NCBI GenBank assembly: GCA_002069725.1
Contig: MWBW01000025.1
Span: 1 to 41,290 of the forward strand
Direction: 5' to 3'
DNA length: 41,290 nt
From: Firmicutes bacterium ADurb.Bin248
GTDB lineage: Bacteria; Bacillota; Clostridia; Christensenellales; CAG-138
In this document: piece by piece, positions 16,107-22,780 of the stretch
Layout: every line of letters begins with the position of its first letter
Position numbering within the stretch: the first letter of the stretch is position 1
Translations under genes and position numbers: made by a program
Notes under the pieces: generated by a model
What the model was told of the DNA's origin: nothing
Database searches by the model: none
What the model saw: the letters and a program-made list of their open reading frames with translations, nothing else

Positions 16107-16540
16107 GAATCCTCCCCATGATTTGTTTCCATTTGATAAACCTCGACCTGGCCGATGTCGATGCCGAGCACGACCCGGACCGCGTTCCTGAGTTTTTCGC
16201 ACACGGCGATGCTCGCCGCGCCCTCGGCCGTCACGATCGCCCCGGTGATGGAGCCGTCCTGCGCGCGCACGATCATCACCCGCACCGCACCCGCGCCCTC
16301 GATGCTCGAGAGGATGTCCTCGAGCCGTTGTTCGACCTCGTCCTCGGACGCGGCGCCGCCGGAAGAAGCGTTCCCCGCGCCCCCGCCGAGGTTCAATCCG
16401 TCGCAGGAGGAGAAGGCGAAGATCAGCACGCCCAGCATCAGCAGCACCGCGTAAACCGCGAGCTCGAACTTTTTGTCGGCCTTCATTCGCTCCGCGAGTC
16501 CCGCGAAGAGCTTTCCGCTTGACGCCTTTGTGCCCGCCAT
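16103..16540 (-). CDS. spoIIIAG: Stage III sporulation protein AG, short form
   Basis: 145 residues. SpoIIIAG forms the large ring of the SpoIIIA-SpoIIQ feeding tube. One membrane helix (about 27-46, FELAVYAVLLMLGVLIFAFS), a Gly/Ser linker, then one ring-building domain (EDEVEQRLEDILSSIEGAGAVRVMI ... GAIVTAEGAASIAVCEKLRNAVRVVLGIDIGQVEVYQ). Bacillus SpoIIIAG has about 229 residues, with a long beta insertion between the VMV strand and the GVLVVAEGA segment. Here these are joined by only about eight residues (RAQDGSIT), so the insertion is missing. The ATG overlaps the spoIIIAF stop (TAATG). Confidence 0.9.
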   Translation of the reverse strand: MAGTKASSGKLFAGLAERMKADKKFELAVYAVLLMLGVLIFAFSSCDGLNLGGGAGNASSGGAASEDEVEQRLEDILSSIEGAGAVRVMIVRAQDGSITGAIVTAEGAASIAVCEKLRNAVRVVLGIDIGQVEVYQMETNHGEDS

Positions 16541-16713
16541 TACAGTTCCCCCAGCAAATCCAGCACGCATTGTATGGTGCTCGCGAGCACCATCAGCGAG
16601 ATCGCCTTCCTTCCGCTCCCGCGCAGGTTCCCCTTGGGCAGGGCGAACTCGCAGACCGCCGCCGCAACGGCGATGGCGCCGAGCCTCGTCATCATGCGCA
16701 GCACCGCGTTCAC
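16540..16713 (-). CDS. spoIIIAF: Stage III sporulation protein AF, truncated to membrane segment
   Basis: 57 residues from a GTG at 16713 that overlaps the spoIIIAE stop (GTGA). It contains two hydrophobic helices (about 11-23 and 38-54) linked by LPKGNLRGSGRKA, which aligns with the N-terminal part of Bacillus SpoIIIAF (IDMLLP, then K-x(3)-SLLLIVVMLTP). The roughly 150-residue soluble ring-building domain that follows in Bacillus is absent. There is no room for it, because the stop overlaps the spoIIIAG start. The identity rests on position and this pattern. In-frame upstream residues to 16797 lie inside spoIIIAE and are not credible. Confidence 0.75.
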   Translation of the reverse strand: MNAVLRMMTRLGAIAVAAAVCEFALPKGNLRGSGRKAISLMVLASTIQCVLDLLGEL

Positions 16714-17774
16714 GGGTTGCCCGCGGCGAAGGTCAGCCCCGCCGTGATGATGAACATCGCCGCCACCGCGATGAGCGCCGCGAACAGCAGCGTGCACACA
16801 TCCGCCATCTTCGTGAGCAGCCCGGGGATGCGCTTATCCCCCAGCGGCTCGCACAGCGCCGCGATCATCCTGCACGCGAGGCCCGTGCATGCGATGCTGA
16901 TCAGCGGCACCGCCGCGACCATCACGGCCGTCACCACGGCGGCGGCCCCGGCGGCGTTCTTGATGAGCGACGCGCTCGCCAGCAGCGTGTCGAGCGTGCC
17001 GGATACCGCTCCGCCCACGATGGGGACGGACTTGTCGAGCGCGTAGCGCGCGGTCCGCACCGCGATGCTGTCCGCGCGGGCGACGGTGATCCCCTGTATA
17101 GATACTACGCCGAAATACACGGTAAATACCGCGCCGACGATCCATTTTACCGCGGATTTGAAAAAGCCGAACATGTGCTCGAGGCTGCCGCTTTCGCTGA
17201 GCACCCCGAGCATGGAGGCCATGCCCGCGGCGCCGACGAGAGGCAGAACGAGGTTCTTGAACACGCCCGCCACGCCGAGGCTCAAAAACGCCGTCAGCGG
17301 CTGCATGAGCGTGCCGGACGCCGCGCTCCCCGTCGCCGCGAGCGCCGCGCTCATCACGGGCGTGACGGCTTCCATGCACTTCGAGAGCGCGTCGATGGAG
17401 GAGGCGGTCAGCGCGATGATGCGCGTGAGGTTGTAGGCGACGAGCGCCGCGCTCATGCCGAAGCACAAAAAGCCCGCCGCGCTGCCTATGCCGTCCTTCT
17501 CCTTCGATATGACGCCCATGAGCGACGCGAGCACGGCCACGGCGATGAGCGCCGCGTACGAGGCGAACGATTCCCGGAACGCCGCGAGCGCGAGCTGCTT
17601 GACGGTATCGAGCAGCGACTCGGCGGAGATCCCGCCGGAGCCGGAAGCCAGCGAGGCGATCAACTGCCGCACATTCGAGAAGCCGAGCCGCGCGGAGCCG
17701 GAGAAGCTTTGCCAAATCGCTTCCCACGCGCCGAGGTCGAGTTCGCCGATCCCGCTCAGGTCGATGTCGCTCAC
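16710..17774 (-). CDS. spoIIIAE: Stage III sporulation protein AE
   Basis: 354 residues, polytopic membrane protein with about seven or eight helices from residue 70 onward, including SASLIKNAAGAAAVVTAVMVAAVPLISIACTGLACRMIAALCEPLGDKRIPGLLTKMADVCTLLF, characteristic of SpoIIIAE. It is thought to be part of the export-gate-like core of the SpoIIIA channel. The GTG start overlaps the spoIIIAD stop. The N-terminus (MSDIDLSGIGELDLGAWEAIW) is soluble and lacks the signal sequence reported for the Bacillus protein, which is about 45 residues longer. Confidence 0.93.
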   Translation of the reverse strand: MSDIDLSGIGELDLGAWEAIWQSFSGSARLGFSNVRQLIASLASGSGGISAESLLDTVKQLALAAFRESFASYAALIAVAVLASLMGVISKEKDGIGSAAGFLCFGMSAALVAYNLTRIIALTASSIDALSKCMEAVTPVMSAALAATGSAASGTLMQPLTAFLSLGVAGVFKNLVLPLVGAAGMASMLGVLSESGSLEHMFGFFKSAVKWIVGAVFTVYFGVVSIQGITVARADSIAVRTARYALDKSVPIVGGAVSGTLDTLLASASLIKNAAGAAAVVTAVMVAAVPLISIACTGLACRMIAALCEPLGDKRIPGLLTKMADVCTLLFAALIAVAAMFIITAGLTFAAGNP

Positions 17775-18166
17775 TGGACGCCTCCGGCAACGGTCGAGAT
17801 CAGTTCAAACACCGTCTTGATGACGGGCAGGCATACGACGAGTATCATCACGCGGCCGGCGAGCTCCGTTTTCGCCGCGATCGCCCCCTCGCCCGAATCG
17901 CGGCACGTTTCCGCCGCGAACTGGACGAGGTAGACGATGCCCGTGACCTTGAGCATAGCGGCGATGTATTCCGCGGGGATGCCGAAGCCCTCGACGTATT
18001 CCGATAGCTCCGCAAATACGCCGCCCACCTCGCCGAGCGCGTAGAGCAGCAGCATCAGCCCCGTCGCGACGCCGATCTGCATGCCGAGCTCCGGCTTGTA
18101 GGAGCGAACCGTCAGCGCGGCCGCCGAAGCCGCAATGGCAAAGCCCGCGATCTTGAGCGCGCTCAT
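17771..18166 (-). CDS. spoIIIAD: Stage III sporulation protein AD
   Basis: 131 residues, close to the usual 130-133, with four membrane segments (KIAGFAIAASAAALTVRSYKPELG, IGVATGLMLLLYALGEV, EYIAAMLKVTGIVYLVQFAAETCRDSGEGAIAAKTELAGR, VMILVVCLPVIKTVFELI). The CRDSGE segment followed by an AxKxELAGR motif is typical. Small integral component of the SpoIIIA channel. It begins four bases after spoIIIAC and overlaps spoIIIAE. Confidence 0.93.
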   Translation of the reverse strand: MSALKIAGFAIAASAAALTVRSYKPELGMQIGVATGLMLLLYALGEVGGVFAELSEYVEGFGIPAEYIAAMLKVTGIVYLVQFAAETCRDSGEGAIAAKTELAGRVMILVVCLPVIKTVFELISTVAGGVQ

Positions 18167-18170
18167 ATGC

Positions 18171-18368
18171 TCAGTACAAGCCGAATATGCTCTTGACGTT
18201 CTCGAAGAGCGTCGCGATCAGGTTCACGATCATCGCGAGGGTGATCACGAGCCCCGCGACCGCCGCGAGCATGGCCATGTCGTCCCGCCCGGTCTGCTTG
18301 AGAAGCTGGCAGATGATCGCGACCAGTATGCCGATCCCCGCGATTTTAATGACGATGGCAATATCCAT
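18171..18368 (-). CDS. spoIIIAC: Stage III sporulation protein AC
   Basis: 65 residues with two membrane helices (IVIKIAGIGILVAIICQLLKQTG and MAMLAAVAGLVITLAMIVNLIATLFENVKSIF), matching SpoIIIAC in length and in the QLLKQTGRDDMA junction. It is a small membrane component of the mother-cell channel complex, related in topology to flagellar FliQ. GGAGG-type sequence precedes the ATG, 13 bases after spoIIIAB. Confidence 0.93.
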   Translation of the reverse strand: MDIAIVIKIAGIGILVAIICQLLKQTGRDDMAMLAAVAGLVITLAMIVNLIATLFENVKSIFGLY

Positions 18369-18381
18369 ATTTTTACGCCTC

Positions 18382-18855
18382 CTATATCACAAGCAGGGCG
18401 AGCGACAGCCCGAGCAGCACGCCAAGCGAGGAGTACACCCTGCCCTTCTTCTCGAGCTCCGCCGAGAGGGAGAGCCTTTTTTCCTCGACTTCCCGCATGA
18501 GAAGCTCGAGCGCGTTGAGCTGCGCGCGCATCTCCCCGGCGCGCAGGGCGTCCGCGAAGCCCGCGACCAGCTCCCGGTCCTCGGCGTACTCGGGGGATTC
18601 GTCGAGCGCCTTTTCCCAGGCCATCCGCGCGTTCGCGTTCCCCACCTCCCGCGAGAAGCGCTCCCAGATCTCGCTTTTGAGCCTTCCCGCGGCCTCGGCG
18701 ACGGGCATGGGCGAAAGCTCCATGATGTCCCGAAGCCTTCGTATGTCCGCGCCGAACGCCGCGATCGCGGCGAGCCGCGCGTCGAGCCGCGCGCGCTTTC
18801 TCGCGCCGAACCACGCGCAGGCGAGGAACAGGGCGAGCGCGAACGCCGCCCTCAC
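18382..18855 (-). CDS. spoIIIAB: Stage III sporulation protein AB
   Basis: 157 residues. N-terminal helix (AAFALALFLACAWFGARK), a helical soluble domain, then a C-terminal membrane segment (GRVYSSLGVLLGLSLALLVI). This bitopic layout, with the VYSSLGVLLGL ending, is the SpoIIIAB pattern. The GTG start at 18855 overlaps the spoIIIAA stop as GTGA. The fold resembles type II secretion GspF, which supports a role as an assembly platform beside the SpoIIIAA ATPase. Confidence 0.92.
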   Translation of the reverse strand: MRAAFALALFLACAWFGARKRARLDARLAAIAAFGADIRRLRDIMELSPMPVAEAAGRLKSEIWERFSREVGNANARMAWEKALDESPEYAEDRELVAGFADALRAGEMRAQLNALELLMREVEEKRLSLSAELEKKGRVYSSLGVLLGLSLALLVI

Positions 18856-19757
18856 GGCGCTTGAAAGCGCGCCGCGCGGATGCGCGCCTTCTCCCCCTCG
18901 CGGCGCAGAACCAGGAACTTATCGAAGCTGCCGGACTCGGCGAGCTTTTTGAGGTGCGGCTTTCGCATGGCGTCCCGCTCGTCGCGCGCGTGGGCGCTCG
19001 CGAGCACGGCCACGCCCGACGCCGCGGCGAGCATGACGGCCTCGGCATCCTCGTCCGAGCCGATCTCGTCCGTCACGAGCACCTCGGGCGACATGCTGCG
19101 TATCATCTGGCGCATCGCCTCCGACTTCATGCAGCCGTCCGTCACGTCCGTGCGGCAGCCCAGATCGAAGCTCGCCTGCCCGAGATACGTTCCCGCGAGC
19201 TCGCCCCGCTCGTCTGCGACGCAGACCTTCCTGCCGCGCTCGTCCCGCCAGCCGTCCGAGAGGATACGCGCCGCGTCGCGCAAAAGCGTCGTCTTCCCCG
19301 CGCCCGGAGCGGACAGCACGAGCACGCTGTTCACGCCGCCTTCGCCGTCGTAGATCTCGTTCATCACGGGCTCCGCGCAGCCGCGCACCTCGCGCGCGAC
19401 GCGCAAATTGAAACCCGTCACGTGCGCATAGCGCGCGATGGCCCCATCCCGCGCGACCGCCTTGCCGGAAATACCCACGCGACACCCGCGCACGGTGACG
19501 TAGCCCTGCGCAAGCTCGCGCTCGCAGGCCGCGACGGATTGCTCGCACAGGTACTCGAGCAGCTCCCGGCAGAGCGCCGCGTCGGGCGAGAGCGGCAGCA
19601 TGGCCTCGCGCGTTGCGTACACGAGCTGTATGGGCCTGCCCGCGCGCACGCGGATCTCCTCGAGGGCATTCGTATCCTCGACCTCGATGGCGGCGCGCAG
19701 CCAGCGCGGTATGAATGGCTGTAATACTGAGATCGGGTTCCGGGAATTCGCCGCCAT
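18852..19757 (-). CDS. spoIIIAA: Stage III sporulation ATPase AA
   Basis: 301 residues. SpoIIIAA is the cytoplasmic AAA-type (secretion-ATPase-like) motor of the mother-cell channel. Walker A is SAPGAGKTTLL (about 165-175), with DERGELAGTYLG and a Walker B-like VLVTDEIGSDEDAEA. The N-terminal domain carries LEEIRVRAGRPIQLVY and GYVTVRGCRVGISG. The start MAANSRNPIS (19757) has GGAGG nine bases upstream; an in-frame start at 19853 would overlap the preceding gene. A sigma-E-like promoter lies just upstream. It is the first clearly mother-cell gene of the operon. Confidence 0.95.
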   Translation of the reverse strand: MAANSRNPISVLQPFIPRWLRAAIEVEDTNALEEIRVRAGRPIQLVYATREAMLPLSPDAALCRELLEYLCEQSVAACERELAQGYVTVRGCRVGISGKAVARDGAIARYAHVTGFNLRVAREVRGCAEPVMNEIYDGEGGVNSVLVLSAPGAGKTTLLRDAARILSDGWRDERGRKVCVADERGELAGTYLGQASFDLGCRTDVTDGCMKSEAMRQMIRSMSPEVLVTDEIGSDEDAEAVMLAAASGVAVLASAHARDERDAMRKPHLKKLAESGSFDKFLVLRREGEKARIRAARFQAP

Positions 19758-19783
19758 CGTGCATGTCCTCCATAGTCGTTCTA

Positions 19784-19812
19784 TGGATATGAACATGCCC
19801 TCGCGATTATCA
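19784..19812 (-). promoter_or_regulatory. Possible sigma-E promoter of the spoIIIA operon
   Basis: TGATAAT (19812 to 19806), a 14-base spacer, then CATATCCA (19791 to 19784). This partly matches the sigma-E pattern KMATATT-N14-CATACAHT (five of seven and five of eight). The predicted start is about 20 bases before spoIIIAA. Bacillus spoIIIA is sigma-E dependent. The -35 overlaps the stop of the upstream gene. Confidence 0.4.
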
Positions 19813-20247
19813 CACGGCTTTTTTCTCGGCGAAACGGAAGCATGAAATCGCAAGATCCAGCGAAATCAGCGCGAACTGCGCGAGGCAGATTACCCTTGCG
19901 CGCAGCGTGAAGTATGCATAGGTCGTCATATACAATTCGTAGAGCGTGAACGCGGCGCTCGCCGCGATGGGCAGCGCCGCCGCGAGGGAAAGCCGCGCGA
20001 GCGTCCGCGCCGCGGCAGCCTCCCTTTTTATGGATAAGAGCGCGAGCACGACGGGCAGCGCGAGCGCCGCGAGGTCGACGTCGAATTCGATGATGGGTTT
20101 GATGCGAAAGCCTGAGAGCGCGAGCACGCAAAGCGCGGCGTACGCCAGGTCCGCGCGGCGGATTTCCGCGCGCCCGAGCGCGCCGTCGAGGCAGCCGAAC
20201 GTGGTGAGGATGATCGCGCATACGCTTGCGAGGATGTAGTTCTCCAT
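19810..20247 (-). CDS. Unknown polytopic membrane protein upstream of spoIIIAA
   Basis: 145 residues with four or five predicted membrane segments (ILASVCAIILTTFGCLDGAL, LAYAALCVLALSGF, LAALALPVVLALLSI, LSLAAALPIAASAAFTLYELYMTTYAYF, VICLAQFALISLDLAISCF). I do not recognise a family. Coding is supported by the GGAGG ribosome-binding site, which is part of the preceding terminator stem, and by fit between the terminator and spoIIIAA. Bacillus has a small membrane gene, yqhV, in the same place, but I see no convincing similarity. A link to sporulation is inferred from position only. Confidence 0.65.
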   Translation of the reverse strand: MENYILASVCAIILTTFGCLDGALGRAEIRRADLAYAALCVLALSGFRIKPIIEFDVDLAALALPVVLALLSIKREAAAARTLARLSLAAALPIAASAAFTLYELYMTTYAYFTLRARVICLAQFALISLDLAISCFRFAEKKAV

Positions 20248-20292
20248 ATAAAAAAACCTCCGGGATTACAAAATGAGTTTTCCCGAAGGTTT
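20248..20292 (-). terminator. Terminator after pgeF that also carries the next gene's ribosome-binding site
   Basis: In minus-strand RNA, AAACCUUCGGG (20292 to 20282) pairs with CCCGGAGGUUU (20264 to 20254) around a 17-base loop, with one G-U pair, followed by a U-run. The GGAGG in the 3' arm is the only Shine-Dalgarno for the ATG at 20247, nine bases away. Confidence 0.75.
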
Positions 20293-20312
20293 TACGCGTT
20301 CTTCATGTAATT

Positions 20313-21164
20313 TCAAGCAATTTTAATAAAACCCGCCATATCTCCCGTGCCGTTCCTGTCGCGCCTGTGCGAAAACAGCGTTTCCGGATTTTCATAGGTG
20401 CATTTTTCCATCAACGTGATGTGTTCCGGCAGTACGCCCGCGTCCATAAGCTGGATCGCCGCCGCGGCCTCGAGCGAAAGCTGCGCCTTGCCGGATCTTC
20501 CGGGATACGCGCACGCGTCCGTTTTGAACTCCGCGGCGAAGCGCAGGGCGAGCTCCTCGTCCACCTCGTAGCATTTCTGGCAGATGCAGGGGCCGGTCGC
20601 CGCGATCAGCCGCACCGGGTCGCTGCCGAACTCCCGCGCCATGAGCGCCACGAGGTTGCCGCCGATCCTGCCCAGCGTGCCCTTCCAGCCCGCGTGCGCG
20701 AGCCCGACGGCCTTTTTTTCGGGATCATGAACGAATATGCAGCCGCAGTCCGCATGGTCTGTCACGAGGGTCACTGCGGGATCGTTCGTGGCGATGCCGT
20801 CGCAGGCGGGCAAGGGCTCATAGCAATAGCCGCGGCCCGCGTCCGAAGCGTTGACGCGCAGCACCGTGTTCCCGTGCTCGAAGCTGACGATGGTCAGGCT
20901 CTTTTCTTCGATGCCCTCGCGCGCGCACAGGCGGCGGAAGTTCTCGCGCACGTTTTCTTCGGGATCGTCCCTGCCCAGGCGGAGGTTGAGGGAATCAAAT
21001 GGCGGCGGGCTTACGCCGCCCACGCGCGCGGTGAAGCCGTGCAGGACGCCTTCGGCTTCCATCAGGCTTTTCGCGCGGAACACGCCCATGCCGTATTTTA
21101 CTTCATAAATACAGCCGTGCTGCATGAGCGCGGCCGCGTCGCGGTAGCCGATATATCCCGTCAT
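20313..21164 (-). CDS. pgeF: Laccase-domain protein, purine nucleoside phosphorylase family (PgeF/YlmD)
   Basis: 283 residues, DUF152/multicopper polyphenol oxidase family. Signatures: [51 protein letters not shown] (zinc-binding His/Cys), [15 protein letters not shown] and the C-terminal [26 protein letters not shown]. Human and bacterial relatives act on purine nucleosides; some bacterial members edit peptidoglycan precursors. The start ATG at 21164 overlaps the nrdR stop as ATGA; a longer frame to 21611 is nrdR antiphase. Partnership with YlmC/YmxH recalls the ylm cluster of Bacillus. Confidence 0.93.
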   Translation of the reverse strand: MTGYIGYRDAAALMQHGCIYEVKYGMGVFRAKSLMEAEGVLHGFTARVGGVSPPPFDSLNLRLGRDDPEENVRENFRRLCAREGIEEKSLTIVSFEHGNTVLRVNASDAGRGYCYEPLPACDGIATNDPAVTLVTDHADCGCIFVHDPEKKAVGLAHAGWKGTLGRIGGNLVALMAREFGSDPVRLIAATGPCICQKCYEVDEELALRFAAEFKTDACAYPGRSGKAQLSLEAAAAIQLMDAGVLPEHITLMEKCTYENPETLFSHRRDRNGTGDMAGFIKIA

Positions 21165-21616
21165 TGCTCTCCGAGCAGGAGCTTGAGCTCCTCCATAAAC
21201 GTATTGATGTCCTTGAACTGCCGGTAGACCGAGGCGAAACGCACGTAGGCCACCTCGTCGATCTGCTTGAGGCGCGCCATGACGCACTCGCCGATGTAGG
21301 TGCTCGGGACTTCCTGCTCGAGCGTGTTGAACACCTCGCGCACGACGTCCTCGACGAGCTTGTCCATATCGGCGGCGGGAACGGGGCGCTTCTCGCAGGC
21401 CTTGCGCACGCCGGAGAGGATCTTTTCGCTGTCGAAGGGCTCGCGGCGGCCGTCCTTCTTGATGACCATGATGGGGATCTCTTCGATTTTTTCGTAGGTT
21501 GTGAACCTGCGCCCGCAGGAGATGCACTCGCGCCTGCGGCGTATGCTCGTCCCGTCCTCGGTGGGGCGCGAATCGACCACCTTGCTCTCGGTCCCCAGGC
21601 AATACCTGCACTTCAT
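21161..21616 (-). CDS. nrdR: Transcriptional repressor NrdR
   Basis: 151 residues. It is a zinc-ribbon plus ATP-cone repressor of ribonucleotide reductase genes. Zinc cysteines occur as MKCRYC and [12 protein letters not shown]; the ATP-cone begins at [24 protein letters not shown]. The start MKCRYC (21616) follows GGAGG by eight bases. It is cotranscribed with ylmC and pgeF. No ribonucleotide reductase gene is in the window. Confidence 0.97.
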   Translation of the reverse strand: MKCRYCLGTESKVVDSRPTEDGTSIRRRRECISCGRRFTTYEKIEEIPIMVIKKDGRREPFDSEKILSGVRKACEKRPVPAADMDKLVEDVVREVFNTLEQEVPSTYIGECVMARLKQIDEVAYVRFASVYRQFKDINTFMEELKLLLGEQ

Positions 21617-21676
21617 GGATGGTCCCTCCGGTTTTTTCTGATTATACCACAATATATCGCGCTTTCGCCATATCAA

Positions 21677-21919
21677 TTATATGACGATGTCGACGAGTAT
21701 CACGTCGTCGCCGATCTTTGTGATGCATTTGTATGGGATAACGAGCTCCTCGTCGCTTCGAAGCAGCCCCCAGAACTTGGGCGGCCCCGGCACGACGATG
21801 GCGTTGACCTGCCCCGTGCAGGAATCCAGCTCCAGATCGCAGATCAAACCAAGCCGCGCGCCGTCCTTGAGGTTGATCACCTCCTTGCGCCGAAGCTCGC
21901 AGAACGTCATGCACGCCAT
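21677..21919 (-). CDS. YlmC/YmxH family PRC-barrel sporulation protein
   Basis: 80 residues forming a PRC-barrel: LRRKEVINLKDGARLGLICDLELDSCTGQVNAIVVPG then a second half ending VIPYKCITKIGDDVILVDI. This matches the YlmC/YmxH family, which in spore formers normally follows sigG. sigG is not adjacent here; rpsU lies upstream beyond a terminator. GAGAGGTGA precedes the ATG. The molecular role is not established. Confidence 0.88.
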   Translation of the reverse strand: MACMTFCELRRKEVINLKDGARLGLICDLELDSCTGQVNAIVVPGPPKFWGLLRSDEELVIPYKCITKIGDDVILVDIVI

Positions 21920-22043
21920 AGAATCACCTCTCGGAATAGATTATGCGCGCATTTCGCCAAAAAGAGTAAGAATCGGCCGGATGTTCGCCGGATTCGCGGG
22001 CCGGCACAATCTTATAAGCGCGGCGAAGACGGGCTTATAACAT

Positions 22044-22069
22044 AAAAAAGACCCGGTGTGAACCGGGTC
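22044..22069 (-). terminator. Intrinsic terminator after rpsU
   Basis: GACCCGG (22050-22056) pairs with CCGGGTC (22063-22069). Six Ts follow on the minus strand (A-run 22044-22049). It ends the HIT-rpsU side. The next 120 bases, up to the ylmC start, hold only small GC-rich hairpins and no recognisable gene. Confidence 0.85.
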
Positions 22070-22141
22070 CGGGTCCTGCGGATTTACGCTGTTTCGCACA
22101 TGCGCGGCGCCGCCTGAATCAGTCTGTTTCGCTCTGGGGGA

Positions 22142-22312
22142 TCAATACTTGCGCTTCCTCGCGGCTTCGGCCTTCTTCTTGCGCTTGACGCTCGGCTTCT
22201 CATAATGCTCGCGCCTGCGGACCTCGGCGAGGACGCCGGAACGCGCGCACTTACGCTTAAAACGCTTAAGGGCACTCTCCAGGGACTCATTTTCGCCTAC
22301 ACGGATTTCCAT
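22142..22312 (-). CDS. rpsU: 30S ribosomal protein S21
   Basis: A 56-residue gene read directly from the minus strand: [18 protein letters not shown] at the start, then [20 protein letters not shown] and a very basic tail ([12 protein letters not shown]). This is the standard S21 sequence pattern. S21 sits near the anti-Shine-Dalgarno region of 16S rRNA in the small subunit. The start ATG at 22312 follows a run of Gs (GAGGGGGGG) at normal spacing. A consensus promoter lies about 75 bases upstream and a terminator about 75 bases downstream, so it is probably monocistronic. Its place after mtaB is conserved in Firmicutes. Confidence 0.95.
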   Translation of the reverse strand: MEIRVGENESLESALKRFKRKCARSGVLAEVRRREHYEKPSVKRKKKAEAARKRKY

Positions 22313-22365
22313 TCTTATCCCCCCCCTCTAAAAGCAACATAGCGACTTTTGCCGCATAACGATGC

Positions 22366-22384
22366 CTTTGTGCGAAACACAAAG
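22366..22384 (-). promoter_or_regulatory. 5' hairpin of the rpsU leader
   Basis: CTTTGTG and CACAAAG (22366-22372 and 22378-22384) form a perfect seven-base-pair stem with a five-base loop, almost at the predicted transcript start (about 22380). It could protect the 5' end of a short abundant mRNA; this is inferred. Confidence 0.5.
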
Positions 22385-22386
22385 CA

Positions 22387-22415
22387 ATTATAAAGTACGC
22401 GCAATGCAAAGTCAA
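22387..22415 (-). promoter_or_regulatory. Sigma-A promoter of rpsU
   Basis: TTGACT (22415 to 22410), a 17-base spacer, then a perfect TATAAT (22392 to 22387). The predicted start is about 68 bases before the rpsU ATG. It is among the closest matches to consensus in the window. Confidence 0.85.
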
Positions 22416-22434
22416 TGATGTTCGCCAGCTTTTT

Positions 22435-22770
22435 CTAGCCCGGAGGCCACGCGAGCGCGCGCCCGCCGAGCAGATGCACGTGCAGATGCTCCACGCTCTG
22501 CCCGCCGTCCCTGCCCGTATTGACCACGAGGCGGAAGCCGCTTTCGGCGACGCCGAGCGCTTTGGCGACCTCTTTTGCCGCCTCGAACAGCGCGCCGACG
22601 GTTCCCGCGTCGGCCTCGAGCACGCTCGCGAAATGCGCTTTGGGCACGATCAGCGCGTGCGCGGGCGCTTTGGGATCGATGTCGCGAAAGGCGAGCACGC
22701 GCTCGTCCTCGTAAACCTTGGCCGAGGGGATTTCGCCCCGCGCGATTTTGCAAAAAATACAGCCTTCCAT
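22435..22770 (-). CDS. HIT family nucleotide-binding protein
   Basis: 111 residues, normal for the Hint/HIT branch: CIFCKIARGEIPSAKVYEDERVLAFRDIDPKAPAHALIVPK, then the histidine triad HLHVHLLGGRALAWPPG. Members hydrolyse AMP- or purine-linked phosphoramidates; the physiological substrate is uncertain. The Cys pair near the N-terminus (CIFC) may bind zinc. AGGAGGAAG precedes the ATG. It is 10 bases after mtaB, so it ends the prmA-rsmE-mtaB-HIT operon. Confidence 0.94.
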   Translation of the reverse strand: MEGCIFCKIARGEIPSAKVYEDERVLAFRDIDPKAPAHALIVPKAHFASVLEADAGTVGALFEAAKEVAKALGVAESGFRLVVNTGRDGGQSVEHLHVHLLGGRALAWPPG

Positions 22771-22780
22771 ACTTCCTCCT

